Positions 27,364-39,310 of a stretch of DNA of 64,000 nucleotides are shown here, one piece after another. Numbering within the stretch: the stretch's first letter is position 1; each line of letters begins with the position of its first letter. Under the pieces are notes generated by a model. The model had not been told where the DNA came from. It worked only from the letters and a program-made list of their open reading frames with translations, and did not search any database. The stretch comes from Serinus canaria (Eukaryota; Chordata; Aves; Passeriformes; Fringillidae): NCBI RefSeq assembly GCF_022539315.1, contig NC_066315.1:46419174-46483173 (forward strand), given 5' to 3'. The position numbers were made by a program, and so were the translations under genes.

Positions 27364-27710
27364 ATGAAGCAGAAAAAGTATATATTTTGGGAAGGTGGGA
27401 GAAAAGGTAGTGATCTTGTTAACCCAGTGACTGCTTTAACTATCTGTGCAAGTCCAAAATTCTCTCATACTCTCTAAAGAGAAAAGTGGTAACAGGGAAC
27501 CCTTTTGGTATTTCATTTCTTATAAGACTGCCAGGAAGGTTGTTGAAAAGCTCTGTCTGTTTTTAGCACCTGATATTTGAAGTTGTAACCAGGGCACTGA
27601 GTTCAAACACAACTTGAATTATTTTCAAAGGCTTATCCAGTCTTACAAGATGACACAGTCATTGCTCCAAGAACTCTCTCATTAAAACACCCTGTCTTTC
27701 TCCCAATTAG

Positions 27711-27756
27711 GGTAAAATCCTGAACAGGAAAGGATGCTGTCCGATTTGCACTGAAA
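27711..27756 (+). CDS. BMPER: BMPER microexon-sized exon: closing CCPIC of vWC5
   Basis: The exon is only 46 bp, between tcccaattag and gtaagtcc. It enters in phase 0 and leaves in phase 1, giving 15 residues plus one base: GKILNRKGCCPICTE, with the next Lys codon split as A|AG. The CCPIC motif supplies the last cysteines of the vWC5 module begun in the 21781 exon. The sequence matches human BMPER as I recall it. The exon is short and its pyrimidine tract is modest (cctgtctttctcccaattag), so it depends on good splice sites. The donor gtaagt is ideal. Confidence 0.95.
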
Positions 27757-29571
27757 GTAAGTCCTTTCTTCACATTCTTTAAATTCTTTTTAATTCTTTC
27801 TGAGAAAATAAATATATAGAAGTATGCTTGCTTTTCTGCCTTCTTTTTAGAGGCAGCTGAAGTGCAAATGATTATTTTTAGCAATGGATTTTGCCTCCTA
27901 TAAATCTGTCATTGTAAAATAAAATGCCTTGTTATTTTGTTTTTATTTTGTTTTTGAAAATGATGCTATTTTTTTCAAATATGAGGTGCTGCATTTTGAA
28001 AGATATTGTTGGTCTGTGAAATTTGTAGGCAATAAAACAAGAAAATGAATAGAGTTATAACTTTTAGGACTTGAGTACATTGTACACCTCTAACTAACAG
28101 TCCAGCTATGTGCATATATAATCACACTTTTGCAGATGATTTGTGAGAGTTAAAAAAAGGTGTGCAGAAATCTGAGACACAGTCTGGGGCAGCAGTGGAA
28201 AGCAGAATAGAAAACTAATCTTCTTTGTTTATGATGGTTAAACTCTTTCATTCTTATCCCTTTACTCCTCTCTTCAAGAATGATCATTAAATTGCAGTAT
28301 CACCCTTCTAGGCAGCAAAGAACTTACACAAATACTTATCTTTAAGCTTGTTAACTCAACAGGGAGAGCTGAAGTTAACAATATACCATTACGTATTTCC
28401 TTCAGTACATATTTCAGTATTTTACCAAATATGGACAGACTGCTAAAATGGAGTTTTATGGCGTATAGGAGGGCTTTTGAAAGGAGAAAATGTTCTTCTT
28501 TTCTCTAAAATCAAATGGTTTTGCTGTTCAACTCAGTTCTGGGTTCTCTTGAATTGCACAATCACATATCCTAAATATCTGTTTTTTCACTCTGTGAGTC
28601 AATTATTTTGAAACGTGTATCTTGGGATAAAATACATCTAGCTTGCAATTCTTCATTATCAAAATGAGAAATACAAGGGACAACACACTCTGAAACACTT
28701 GAAATAATACTGAGCAGAAGAAGTGAAAGAGGATTCCACTGACTAGCAATTGATTTCATGTTAGCTCAGTTTCAAAGGAGAAGAAATGTGCATAGACCTT
28801 TGTTCAAATATGACATACCCCATAGTGTCATGAATTTATCTATCTCTATCTTGGCTCCTTTTTTTTTTTCAGTCTCATTTAACCTTTCTCGTGTATTCTT
28901 CCTGTGTTCTTCTGTGTAACATGAGAGACAAGGAAAAGAGTGGGGCAAGCCATTTCGTCAAAGCACAGGAGAACCTCTCCTCTAAGAGGTTCAAAAGAAG
29001 AGAGTACAGTGAATCCTTCAGAAATGCTGTCAGAGAGTAATGACTTGTGATAATTGTTTCATGGGAGAAGGAGGAAAAAAATCGCAGTTCTTCAAAGTTA
29101 AAATAACTTCTCTAGGAGCCAGGTCACCTAAAATCTCAAAACTTCTTGGTGATATAAAAAGGGAATTCTCATGACTACAAACATGTGAAATTAAGGCCAG
29201 ATCATTATTGCTTGTCCTCAGGCCATGCAGATCTGTGAAGAGCCTGGCTCCATCTTCCCAGTGACCTCTTTCATGTACTGGCAGCCTGCTATTAGGTCTC
29301 CCCAAAGGATAAACAACCTTATGGAACAAGGATATATCCCTTATGGTAAGGGATCAAGGGTGTTGAGGGTCCTATCTGGATTGCACTGCCTGTGCTTGAC
29401 CTTTGAGGCTCCTCCTGTCTCTCTGTCCCATGCTCCACCATTGCACATGAAACAGAGGGGTCTTTTCTTTACAGTTATCTCTCTATGGACCCATTCAGTA
29501 CTTGGACTTCAGAAGAGCTGATTCCAAACTTTCATGATTAACAGGTCATTCTTGGCTTTTACAGAGAATGA

Positions 29572-29650
29572 GAGCAAGGAGCTTAAATACCCAGTGTCAT
29601 ACAGCAGCGCATGTGAGCAAGGAGCTTAAATACCCAGTGTCATACAGCAG
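29572..29650. repeat. Tandem duplication, 43-bp period
   Basis: A 36-bp segment beginning gagcaaggagcttaaatacc and ending catacagcag occurs identically at 29572-29607 and 29615-29650, separated by cgcatgt. The identity of the copies suggests a recent event. There is no coding sequence here. Confidence 0.92.
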
Positions 29651-32600
29651 TGGTGGCTACCACTAGCTGTTTTAACACTGGTATTTTAACATTCGCCATT
29701 TGCAAAGAATTAATTCCACCTTTGCAGAAGAAGTGCTGGAAATCTCATCATGACTATCATCTGACAGTAATTGGAAACTTTGCTAATTCATCCAGTTTCT
29801 GATAAGATGTACACACAGCCCCTTCACTCACCCACTCACTCATGTTGATCCTGGTCCTGTCTTCATATACTAACACACCAAGCATTTCTGGTGCTCCAGC
29901 CGATATTAATTTTCCAACTAAAAACAACATAGGGAGGTACAAGAACATGCTGTACATGGGGGAGCTTTGAGTACAGTTTAAATGCAGCCAATTTCTATGA
30001 AATGGTTCAAAACCAGCCACGTTGTGAAAGGATACACTTTAAACTGGAAAAAAAAAAATCAAAGGATTATTTTCAAAGCAGTTTGTTGCAAAGAGAAAAA
30101 GTACTTCGTCTCCTGAAGGGCTGGAGAGTCTCTTTTGTCTACTGTTGCTGAAGTTAACTATAGTTAGTTTTGGCATGTTGCTTTTTAAGCTCCATGGCTG
30201 GCGTACAGTTATCACTAATTAAACACAGTGGTCATACCAGTGGAAAATTCAACAGTTTAGTTTATGCTGCTGTAAAAAATGTAATGAAATGTACTCTTTT
30301 GGGCTTGATTTAGAAAAATCACCACTGACGTCAATTCCATAAATTAGTAATCCTATGTTAGACCAAGGTCATTTTCATATTAAAAATAAGAAAAAACTAA
30401 ACCTGAGTTCAAATAACATTAACAGACTGCTCTTAACCTCAGACATAGATAGGAACTTGCAGTGGAAGTAAAATCTTTGTTCTCAACAAAGAAGAATTCA
30501 TAGGCTTTGCTGAAATTACAATACACAGGATGAAAACTTGTTGCTAAAATCACGTAGATACACTTAAATCATTATTAATAGTCCTAGCACAATCTTACGC
30601 CAGTCATTGTGAGATTTTATGGATGAAGTTTTTTCAAAGTAGACTGCAGTCATCTAGGTTTACATGTGTGGTACACATGATTAGTCTTGCAGTAAAGGCT
30701 GCTTTTGGGACAGAAAATTTCGTTCATCACAAATCATTCCAGCTTGTTTAATTGACAAAATGATCAACAGAAGTAAACCAAATTCAAGGGCATTTAGACC
30801 CACCTAAGGAGTAAGAGGTTGGTACTTTCACTTGGTCCAACATCCTTTTTATGTGTTTTTATAGAATTACTGAAAAAAGTACTGATTTTCAAAGAATAGA
30901 AAAGAAAAAGAAGCAAAGTGAGGTTATGCGTTGTGGATACCTGTTAGAGCAGGAGGTGGGTCTAAAGGCCCTGTTTTTTCTGTTATTTCCTTTCCGTGAA
31001 GAAATACAGCAACAAAAAGACTGCAATTGTTTATTCATACTGGAATACTGTTCATGATTTACCTCCCATTTCAGCTGTGATGGTCTACTGTATAAATATG
31101 TATTTGGACAAATTGGAATAGCTATTTTATTTATGAAATAGACCATAAAGACTCCTGTGGAGTTTTTGACACCACACCTTGTAATGTGTATTATATCAAG
31201 CTGCACTATGCAGTGGTTATGAGGAAAGTCCTCTATGGCTATGCATTTTTAACAGAAAACCTAATGAAATTCTATTATGCGTGTTCTATAGCTAGTTTTT
31301 AGAAGTTAATAATGTGTTCTGTTTGATTTAGGGTTTAATTCAGCATATGGGCTAATTACATTCAAAGTTTCATTTTATTTTAAAGAAGCTGAGGTATTTT
31401 TGAATTATAGATCTGCAACCAGAACACCCTTCACTGGTAAACTTGTGTTTTTTCCTCCCTCTCCTAACTTAGAAAGTGTCCAGACCAATTTTAGTTATAA
31501 TTTAAAGTATATTTTTCTTGGCCACTCTTAACTACCTACAAGCCCAGCAGAGTGTGACCAGACATCTGGACATCTTGGACTTCAATTGACTGCTCTGATC
31601 TCCTGAAAAAACAAAACAAGCTATTCCGTGAGCACCAGAGCTAACAGGGCCTGGTTTCCTATGGATTTGTGTCCCATTTCCTTTATGTCCCAACAAATAA
31701 TAAACCCAGCTAGAGACAATATATCCTGTGGCTGGTCTGGAGCTACAAGTGTGCTAATTGCCCAGCCAATATGCTCGTGCTCTCAGCTGGTCAGGATGTG
31801 TGTGCTGACTGTCTGTCTGGCCTCCACCACACAGTATATATATTTTGCCTTTCTAAAAAGGCTAAATACTGTCTGGGGGAATGGAGGCACTGGGTGGAAG
31901 GCAGAAAGGTTCTTTTTGGCAACCACTTAGTTTAATAAGTGGTTCTTACCTGTACTCAGCGTACTACTTACTAGAAATGAGTGGTCTTTCAGACTTTTAT
32001 CCCTCCACACTGGCCAAATAGGCTGTGATTTTTTTTTTTTCTTTATGAGAGTATGTTGAAACTTAGGAAATGCTAATGTGTTCTTTTCCATGCTGTTGCT
32101 TTTTTAGCTTCCTTTTTTGTACAGCTACATGTGTTTTCAAAAACACTGCCTTTTCTAATGAAAGTCACTATTTCATTTGAATTGGGAGCATGATTTGAAA
32201 ATTCAAGGAAAACATGCCAACAGTTCTATAGTATTCACTTTTAGCACCTAAATACTGTTATTAGTTGGCAAGTGAGCTGTAGAGCCTTAGGTGGGAGCTG
32301 AGCAAACTGCATTAATCACACACGTAGTTTAATATTTTAGTCAAACGTGAAAGTGTGAAGTCCGTATTTAGTTGCTTGAAAAACAAATGTAAAAACTGCA
32401 AGCTCCCAAAAGTTTTATGAAGGTCTGAATATTGATTTGGGAGCAACATGCAGGATTTCCAGAAGAGATTTAGGGGTGTTTGCATCCACCTCTCAATAAT
32501 GCTTAATCAGAGTTGAGTGCCTGAGGTGTTTTGAAAATCACAGCCTCCTAAACATAGCTCTGGGGCCATCTTTTGAAAGATCTGTGTTTTTCAAGAATAG

Positions 32601-33167
32601 AGAGGGAATGGGTAAATTTGCATTCATGTGCATATCTAGATGAGCAAAAGAACACACCAGAGATCATGATGGCCACATTCAAAATGAGGAAGAGGCAATG
32701 ATTCTTCATTTTCTTTGCCCAAGGATGTTGTAGATGCTAAAAACAATTTTGGAATGGAAAATAATCACAGAAATTATTTCTATAAATTAACAGAAACCAT
32801 GTCTAGCTCAGAAAGTCCCTAATCTGAAAGTAGTTGGAGGCTGGGAGAATCTCGGGGGGAAATATTGTATAGAATAGCCCTTTTCTAGCTCTACCTTAGA
32901 CAGCTGACACACAGGGTGTTGGCAATAAGCTAGGAACAATTTACTATAGGGAAAAAAGGGAAAGATCTGCACCTGTGACCCTATGCCTTGTTATCATAAG
33001 CTAGCAAAATTCATACTCCAGGGCTGCGCAACATAACTTTGGTGATACAGCAGCACCTCTTCATCTCTTATGCCCCAACAGAGAAGAAAGTCACACACAA
33101 TCCTAACTAGAGATCAGTGCTTCCAATAAATTTCAAAAATTGCCAAGTAAAAAGGTTGGTTTGTTTC

Positions 33168-33316
33168 AAAAGGGAAAAAGAAAAGAAAAAAGAAGAAAAA
33201 GAAGAACAAATTTTAAAAAAAGAAAATGAAGAAGAAAAAAGAAAAAGAAAAAGAAAAAGAAAAAGAAAAAGAAAAAGAAAAAGAAAAAGAAAAAGAAAAA
33301 GGAAAAAAAAAGAAGC
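33168..33316. repeat. Purine-rich (GAAAAA)n microsatellite
   Basis: An A/G-only tract starts with irregular GAAAA/GAAG units, is interrupted once (caaatttt near 33207-33214), and has ten perfect gaaaaa hexamers at 33241-33300 before ending ggaaaaaaaaagaag. The lysine/arginine-rich plus frame and the poly-Phe minus frame over it are artefacts. Confidence 0.95.
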
Positions 33317-34075
33317 AACCCATAAAATATGATGTGATTGAAACTCTCTGAAAAGGAAATAAACAACAACTTAAAAGCTAAAAATGGCAGGAATTCTTTT
33401 CATGTTGACGGCCTTGTAACATCCGCTATTTAAGGTTTATTTCTAGGCCAACCAGTTTTTCTTACTGGCAGCGCCTGAGTTATCACACACACTCTTGCAG
33501 GGTGTGGATTTATTTTTAAACACCACAATTTTAGCAAACCTTTCAAGAATGTTTTACACAGTGATATCAGAGAATCAATTATTCAGACTGTTTTTAGGTG
33601 GATTTTCCCTCCTCCATTTCCTTGGTTATTAAAGAAAACAGCAAAGTTTGGATCAGACCTTCAGCTATCCAGTCCAAAATACATTTTTAAACTGCACGGC
33701 ATCAAATTGACATATGACGTGACATGATGTAACATCACATAAAACAACATTACTCTGCATAGCACATTAGAAATTAAAAATAAATATTTCTTTTGGATTC
33801 CATTGGTACTATCAATTTTACTTGAACATCTCTAAATTATGTTTGTTCCTCTCATGTCTTGCCTTTTAGTCACTTGCCTAGGTGAAGAATCAGCCTCCTT
33901 CTCCCAGTAGGTTGGTTAAAAACATGTATAACATGTCCACATTCTTGGCCCTTAGAAACACAGAGAAAAATCAGATCTTTCCTCTAGAATCTTCACTGAT
34001 GTTTGGCTGATGTTTTTTCATAAAAGTTTTTGTAAAAGTTGTCATTAAATTTAGGAAAAAAATTAAAGCTGGAAT

Positions 34076-34110
34076 AGTAGTTGAAGTGCAGTAGTTGAAG
34101 TAGTTGAAGT
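34076..34110. repeat. Short tandem of agtagttgaagt
   Basis: Three overlapping copies of a gtagttgaagt-like unit occur in a row, the first separated by gca. The array is small and has no apparent function. Confidence 0.7.
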
Positions 34111-36119
34111 ACAATCTGAGCTGTTAATAACATATATCTTAATACTCATCATGCAGATACTTAGATGTATACATAAGGAAATTTGAAACATGTTAGTATG
34201 ATTTAGTAATGGGTAAGTCAGATGGTCTCCATACAAAATCCATAGATTATTTTTCCTATTGGTAAAAATGATGTTATTAATTAAAATCCATATAGTTACT
34301 TCCAATTTATGGAGAATCAATTAATCTTTTAATGAACTTTGGAAAGCAGTAATTGACATCTTCATTGGTATCAGTGAGGAAAAGAAAACTCACAGAAGTG
34401 CACATTTTTAAAAGCGCTCTTTTGCCTTAATGTCTTGGTTTTCAGGGTCTGCTTAAAGTCTGTCAGGCCTTTTTTCTGGAGATGTTGATCAAATATGGAC
34501 CATTTTGATTTCTGATGGAGTTGTCAATATGATGTCCTTGAGAAATTGAAATTGTCCTTTTGGTCCCTAGTTGCCAGACACAGTAAAGAGGAGTAGTAAT
34601 GATGCCAAGAGGAGTTACTGGCATAGCAAAAGAAGCATGCATGTGGCCAATTAGGGGTAAAGTACAAGTCACCCAGGTACCAGGTCTGTGATGGCTCTAT
34701 GCCATGCAGTGGGGGAAAGTGAGATTAGGCTTTAGGAAGACATTTGTTGTGGTAGGGACAGACCAAAACTGCAACAGGTTCCCAGAGGTGGCAATGGAGC
34801 TGCTATTATTACTGCTGTTTATGGGCAGGTTATATTAATTCCTGACAAGGAATAATATAGGTGCAGGTGATTCTTCATTGCAGCTGGAGAAAATAAAAGG
34901 TAATGTCTCCTGGGGCCTCCTTCAGCTCCATTTTCTGTGTCTCCATGTAGGTTTCCTTTACAGCTCTTTACAGCTAGAAAAACACCAGAAAGCCTACAGT
35001 TACTTTAGCATAGCACTTTGCCTAGGCTGAAAAAACTGTTGGGAAAGGTGTATTGTGTAGTTAGAGCTATATTGCACTCCATGCGAGAAATACCCTTCCC
35101 CTTCTCCATAACATTCATGTCTCCTTGTTTTTTTGTAGATTTGAATTTGGCTTTTTGTAAGCTGTTTTTTCAAGCAAGCCTTTGTTAGTTAAACAGACAT
35201 CATCTTTCAAAAGCAGCCTTAGCCCATGGGTATACAGCTGGCAATAGCAGTATGCATTTCTCTGCCTTGAGACTCCTTCTTCTAGGAATACCAGCAATGT
35301 GGTTGGAAGCTATTGTTATACCAGCCAGCACCAAGGCAAATATATTTGCTGCTGTCTTTGGTTGTGAGGAAATTCAATCAGTTGCTGGGTAGCTGCAGGG
35401 TAACTCAGCATCATTGCTATGAATATGGAAATGCTCTGTCTTTGGGCTGTGAGCTCTCTGACCAGCGTATGGCTTCAAACATCCATAAGAGATCTTCATC
35501 CATTTGTAATGATGCAAATGATTGATAGAGACACCATGCTCTTTGGCAGTCATTGCATCATGTTAGTCATGTACTACTGACTTTTAGTTGGTAGTGTGAT
35601 GTCAATAACTGCTACAAGTCAGTTGTGTATAAACACCATAAACAATAGCTTGTAACACTGAAAAAAGATGCTGGTTCTACAGGTATTTTGGGGAAAAAAC
35701 AAGTAAACACATCTAGTTAATAAATGTACAATATTTATAAGTGTATTTATGTAAAATATGAACTGACCCAGCTCCTGCTAAAGTGATCTGATGGTTTTTA
35801 ATTTCAGGGACACACTGAAAAAGTTCACAGGCATTGTAATGACCTAAACTGTATGTTATGTTTAAGGGACAAAGCTACAGTTCAGCCTTCCTATGCTGCC
35901 CCAGGGATGAACTGGCCTTTGTTACCAGCCATTTTGGGAAAGACTTCTAAAGCAATGAAGCTTTTGGTTTTCAAAGATATACTTAATCCCTGTGGGCACC
36001 ACTCAAAATCTACCCTGTAGAGCAGGTAGATTAGGTGAGACCAGGATTGCTAAGTTCTTATCAACTGCCTTTTTCCAACTCTGATTGATATGGCGCTTTT
36101 GTTTCTCACTCACCTGCAG

Positions 36120-36449
36120 AGCCTGGAGTTTGCACTGTATTTGGAGATCCTCACTACAACACTTTTGATGGACGGACATTTAACTTTCAGGGAACATGTC
36201 AGTACGTTTTGACGAAAGACTGCTCCTCCTCTGCCTCGCCCTTTCAGGTGCTGGTAAAAAACGATGCCCGTCGGACCCGTTCTTTCTCCTGGACAAAGTC
36301 AGTGGACCTTGTGTTGGGCAGAAGCACAATCAGCCTCCAGCAGCACCTCACAGTGAAGTGGAATGGGACCCGAATTTCACTACCTTGCGAGACACCGCAA
36401 TTTCACATCGATTTGGATGGTTATTTGCTGAAAGTGACAACCAAAGCAG
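36120..36449 (+). CDS. BMPER: BMPER internal exon: N-terminal part of the vWD domain with GDPH motif
   Basis: The 330-bp exon follows ctcacctgcag and precedes gtaagaca. It enters in phase 1 (completing K) and leaves in phase 1 (splitting Gly). It encodes the opening of the von Willebrand D domain: [17 protein letters not shown], then [12 protein letters not shown], the basic [12 protein letters not shown] stretch and [16 protein letters not shown]. In Crossveinless-2 proteins the GDPH sequence is the site of Asp-Pro cleavage, which gives two disulphide-linked fragments and is known to change activity towards BMP and the extracellular matrix. The motif is intact. A sequon NGT is present. The sequence is close to human BMPER as recalled, with local differences around [12 protein letters not shown]. 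Confidence 0.98.
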
Positions 36450-36459
36450 GTAAGACAAG

Positions 36460-36495
36460 TATGTGTGTGTCTGTATATGTGTTTGTGTGTGTGTC
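36460..36495 (+). repeat. UG-rich dinucleotide run just inside the intron
   Basis: The sequence reads tatgtgtgtgtctgtatatgtgtttgtgtgtgtgtc, starting about 10 bases after the donor of the 36120-36449 exon. In pre-mRNA this is a UG/UGU-rich element of the type bound by CELF or TDP-43 proteins. A regulatory role is inference only. Confidence 0.7.
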
Positions 36496-36790
36496 TTCTT
36501 TCTCTCTGAAGAACTTCTGAAGTTCAGCATGAACAGGAGTCAGTAAAAAAACATTATAGCAGTAATAAATATCATTATAACTCTTTAGAAATCAGAGAAA
36601 CCCACAGCGCTTTCAAAATTCCCGCAGCCCACAAGCAGACAGAAATCCCAGCTATGAGTTTGAAGCCTGCAGGATATTGCTAAGCTGTGTTTTGTTCTGC
36701 ACCTGATAATTAGCTGCCCAAACAGACAAATGTGCCATGACTTTCACTTCCAGTAACTTAAAAGTGACTGGCTTACGGAGAGTATGGTGA

Positions 36791-36830
36791 GAGTGATATC
36801 TACCAGTATAAGGACTGGTAGATACCACTC
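36791..36830. repeat. Inverted repeat, 17-bp arms, 6-base loop
   Basis: Arm gagtgatatctaccagt (36791-36807) pairs with actggtagataccactc (36814-36830) with a single mismatch, around loop ataagg. It lies at the distal edge of the LTR, 341 bp after the donor of the vWD exon, and would form a stable hairpin in either strand. Confidence 0.9.
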
Positions 36831-37767
36831 AGCAATTACCATTGTGGGAAAAAATAGACTCAGTTTAGGGAAATTAATTTAATTTATTGCCAATAATATT
36901 AGGGTAGGATTATCAGAAATGAAGTAAAATCTTCCAAAAGCCTCCACACTCCAAATCCCCTTCTTCAAAAGCTTAACTTTATTCCTGATTCTCTCTACCT
37001 CCTCCTGCCCTGAGTGGTGTAGAGGGATTGGGAATGGGATTTGCAGTCAGTCCATCACACATATTGTATTTACCAGTTCTTCCTCCTCAGGGGTAGGACT
37101 CCTCACACTCATTCCTTGCTCCAGCATGGGGACCCTTCCACAGAGACAGTACTCTGCAAAGTTCTCCAATGTGAGTCCCTCCCATGGGCTGCATTTCTTC
37201 ACAAACTTCAAAAATGCAGGTCCCTTCCACAGGGTGCAGCCATCCAGGAATAGACTCCAATTTGTATTCCCCATGAGGTCCTGCTAGCAAATATGCTCTA
37301 GGGTGGGCTCCTCTCTTCATGGCTTCCCATGGGGTCACAGTCTCCTGGCATCCATCTACTCCAGTGTGGGGTTACCCAGATGCAGTTGGATGTCTACTCC
37401 AGCATGGACCTCCACGGGCTGCAGGAGGGCAGCCTTGTCTCACCCTGGGCTGCAGGGGAATATCTGCTTCAGTACCTCCTCTCCCTCCTTCTCTGCTGAC
37501 TGCAGAATTGTTTATCTTATACTCTCCCTCCTCTTTCTGACTGCAGTTGCACAGGGCTTTTCTCCCTCTTCTTAAATATGTTGTCCCAGAGGTGCTACCA
37601 CTGTTGCCAAGGCCGAGCCCATCTTGGAGCCAGCTGGAACTGGTCCATCTCAGAGACAGCTGCAATTGGCTCCGTTGGACATGGGGAAGTTTCTGGCAAC
37701 CTCTCACAGAAGCCACCCCTGTAGCTCTCTCCTTCCAAAATCTTGCCATAAAAACTCAATACACATT
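36791..37767 (-). mobile_element. LTR of an endogenous retrovirus-like element, minus orientation, solo and truncated
   Basis: Read on the minus strand, the segment begins TGTATTGAGTTTTTATGGC at 37767. It passes through an AACATATTTAAGAAG TATA-like region near 37575 and a run of imperfect units built on 'CCCATGG...GGAGCAG', reaches a poly(A)-signal-like GCAATAAATTAAATTAATTT near 36870-36895, and continues past GGTAATTGCTGAGTG. I recognise this arrangement from memory as a common dispersed LTR in songbird genomes, but cannot give the family name. No retroviral gene or second LTR is beside it, so it is a solo LTR, eroded at its end. Its left edge coincides with an inverted repeat. Confidence 0.72.
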
Positions 37768-38119
37768 ATCGTTTGATACTTACAGATAAGAACAGAGAAA
37801 ATATCGGTTCTTAAACATAAAATTCATGGTTTTCAAAGTTGAACATATCTTGCACTTAAGGTGATCAATTATATGTTCATAGTTATAGATGGCTGGAATG
37901 AGTTTAATTTGTAAAATTATGGAAATATTTCACTGGGGTGATCCAGCAAAATGGAGGCACTGGCTTGAAAAGCAAGGCCTAATTTACTGTTCAATAATCT
38001 TATTACCTTATTAATCTTCAGCCATATTATTTGGCTTGCTTTGTGCCCAACTAAGAAGTTGTCTGCAAGGAACAAACACCACAAGCAAGAGGAAATGAGA
38101 AACTTTATAGAATTTTTTC

Positions 38120-38243
38120 ACTGGGGGAAAAAATGGAGAAATTTCTGTTTCACAAGGATTTTTAAAAAAGATATGCTTTCCTAGTGTAGGAGAGGGAGGA
38201 AGTAATGCAAAATAAGCCAAACTGCTACACTAGAAGTAAAATT
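38120..38243 (+). repeat. Diverged direct repeat, copy A
   Basis: From ctgggggaaa to gaagtaaaatt this stretch shares a colinear set of blocks with 39311-39451: gagaaatttctgtttca, ggatttttaaaaa, atatgctttcc, agtgtagg, gaggaagtaatg and actgctacac followed by agaagtaaaatt. The small indels between blocks show age. The two copies are about 1.2 kb apart in the same orientation. Confidence 0.8.
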
Positions 38244-39310
38244 ACTACCTTATTTCTAGAAACAGGGAAGGGAAGTAGCATTCTCTCAGGTCTTTTGAGT
38301 CTTAGAAAATACATTAAGTGTCAAAATGCTAAATTGTCAAAATGCTAAAAAGTAAGAGGACTCACTTTTGTTTTTATAAACTGTTCTGAAACTATAGTAT
38401 CTGTGCATAGATAAATACTGAGGGGAAGTTCAAAATTTTCTCATTAGCATGTGTTAGGTACTACTGTAGTCCTGAGAGATTTCTCTTACACAGTGAAGTA
38501 CTGTTTCAGTGAGGATACTGTTTACTGTTAATTCAATTAAATGCCATGTGAAAGCAGTGAAACCAGTCTTTCTTATGGAGTGATGCGGTCACAGGCATGA
38601 CGCATAGTCATACTCATTATCTAGCATAATTTTTTTCAGGGGGGGCACTAGCCCCCGCTGTTGAGCTGAGAATTTAGACACCTGTTCATATTGCCTCTGG
38701 AAAAGTGAGTCTTCATAATGTGGATCCTAGCTCTGGGCTCATTCCTCTAAGTGGCAATGCAGATTTTTGTGGCTGTCTGTAAAATGCACACAAGTTGACC
38801 ATTTTTCACAACTTCTAATTAGAAGCATCTTGAGGGTTTTTTTCTTTGCAGCCAGATGAACACCATGAATGCAGGCGATGTGGATTTCATTAGCCAACCA
38901 CAGGCCAAGGAAAGGTTTTCAACCGAAGATGAATGACAGCTAATCCTGCTGCTATTCCATTTGTCTCTGGTGCAAGCCTAATAAATGACTGCACACATCT
39001 TTGTCCATGTGTTGGCAGAGGAAGCGCAAACATGGCATATGACAACATACCAAACAGTGTGTAATCACTGCAAATTATAGCCTAAATCATTCCTCCCCTT
39101 AACAGAGCAGGATCAGGTTTCTCTTGCTGAATACAGTATGATGGGCCAAGTCCAGCTTTCTTCAGCGCATAAGGCCTGAGAAGTAGCAGAATGACCTGGC
39201 TCCATTTTGCTGGGAGAGGACAAGCAGCAGAGAGGCTGGAGAGAGGAAGAATGTGCTGAGTAGAACTGGTTTAAAGGCAAACATTTTGTTCCAGAGGAAG
39301 TTCTGAGTAC

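Larger units (their letters stand above)
21886..27710 (+). other. BMPER intron, phase 0, 5825 bp, with large TTCC array
   Basis: The intron runs from donor gtgagttt to acceptor tcccaattag. Its main content is the compound microsatellite at 26611-27363, only about 350 bp before the acceptor. The rest is mostly unique. A minus-strand charged open frame at 24193-24510 is listed separately. The sequence at 23250-23430 is slightly GC-richer but unrecognised. Confidence 0.8.
27757..36119 (+). other. BMPER intron, phase 1, 8363 bp
   Basis: This intron lies between the vWC5 and vWD exons. It holds a 43-bp-period duplication at 29572-29650, a purine-rich (GAAAAA)n tract at 33168-33316 and a short tandem at 34076-34110. 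Otherwise it is AT-rich unique sequence without a recognisable gene or transposon. It ends in gtttctcactcacctgcag. Confidence 0.8.

Noticed and set aside
26533..27477. Open frame of 314 codons (repeated PSFLPS) and its overlapping plus and minus partners (EGRKEGRK)
   Set aside because: They are translations of the TTCC/TGCC microsatellite. All frames stay open because the repeat contains no stop codon.
33117..33369. Lys/Arg-rich plus frame and poly-Phe minus frame
   Set aside because: Both are translations of the (GAAAAA)n tract.
37041..37789. Several overlapping frames of 70-125 codons
   Set aside because: They lie in the GC-richer LTR with internal imperfect repeats. Open frames there reflect composition.
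38632..38656. Small hairpin gggggc-acta-gccccc
   Set aside because: A 6-bp stem in isolation, without T-run or gene context. Not evidence of a terminator or RNA gene.
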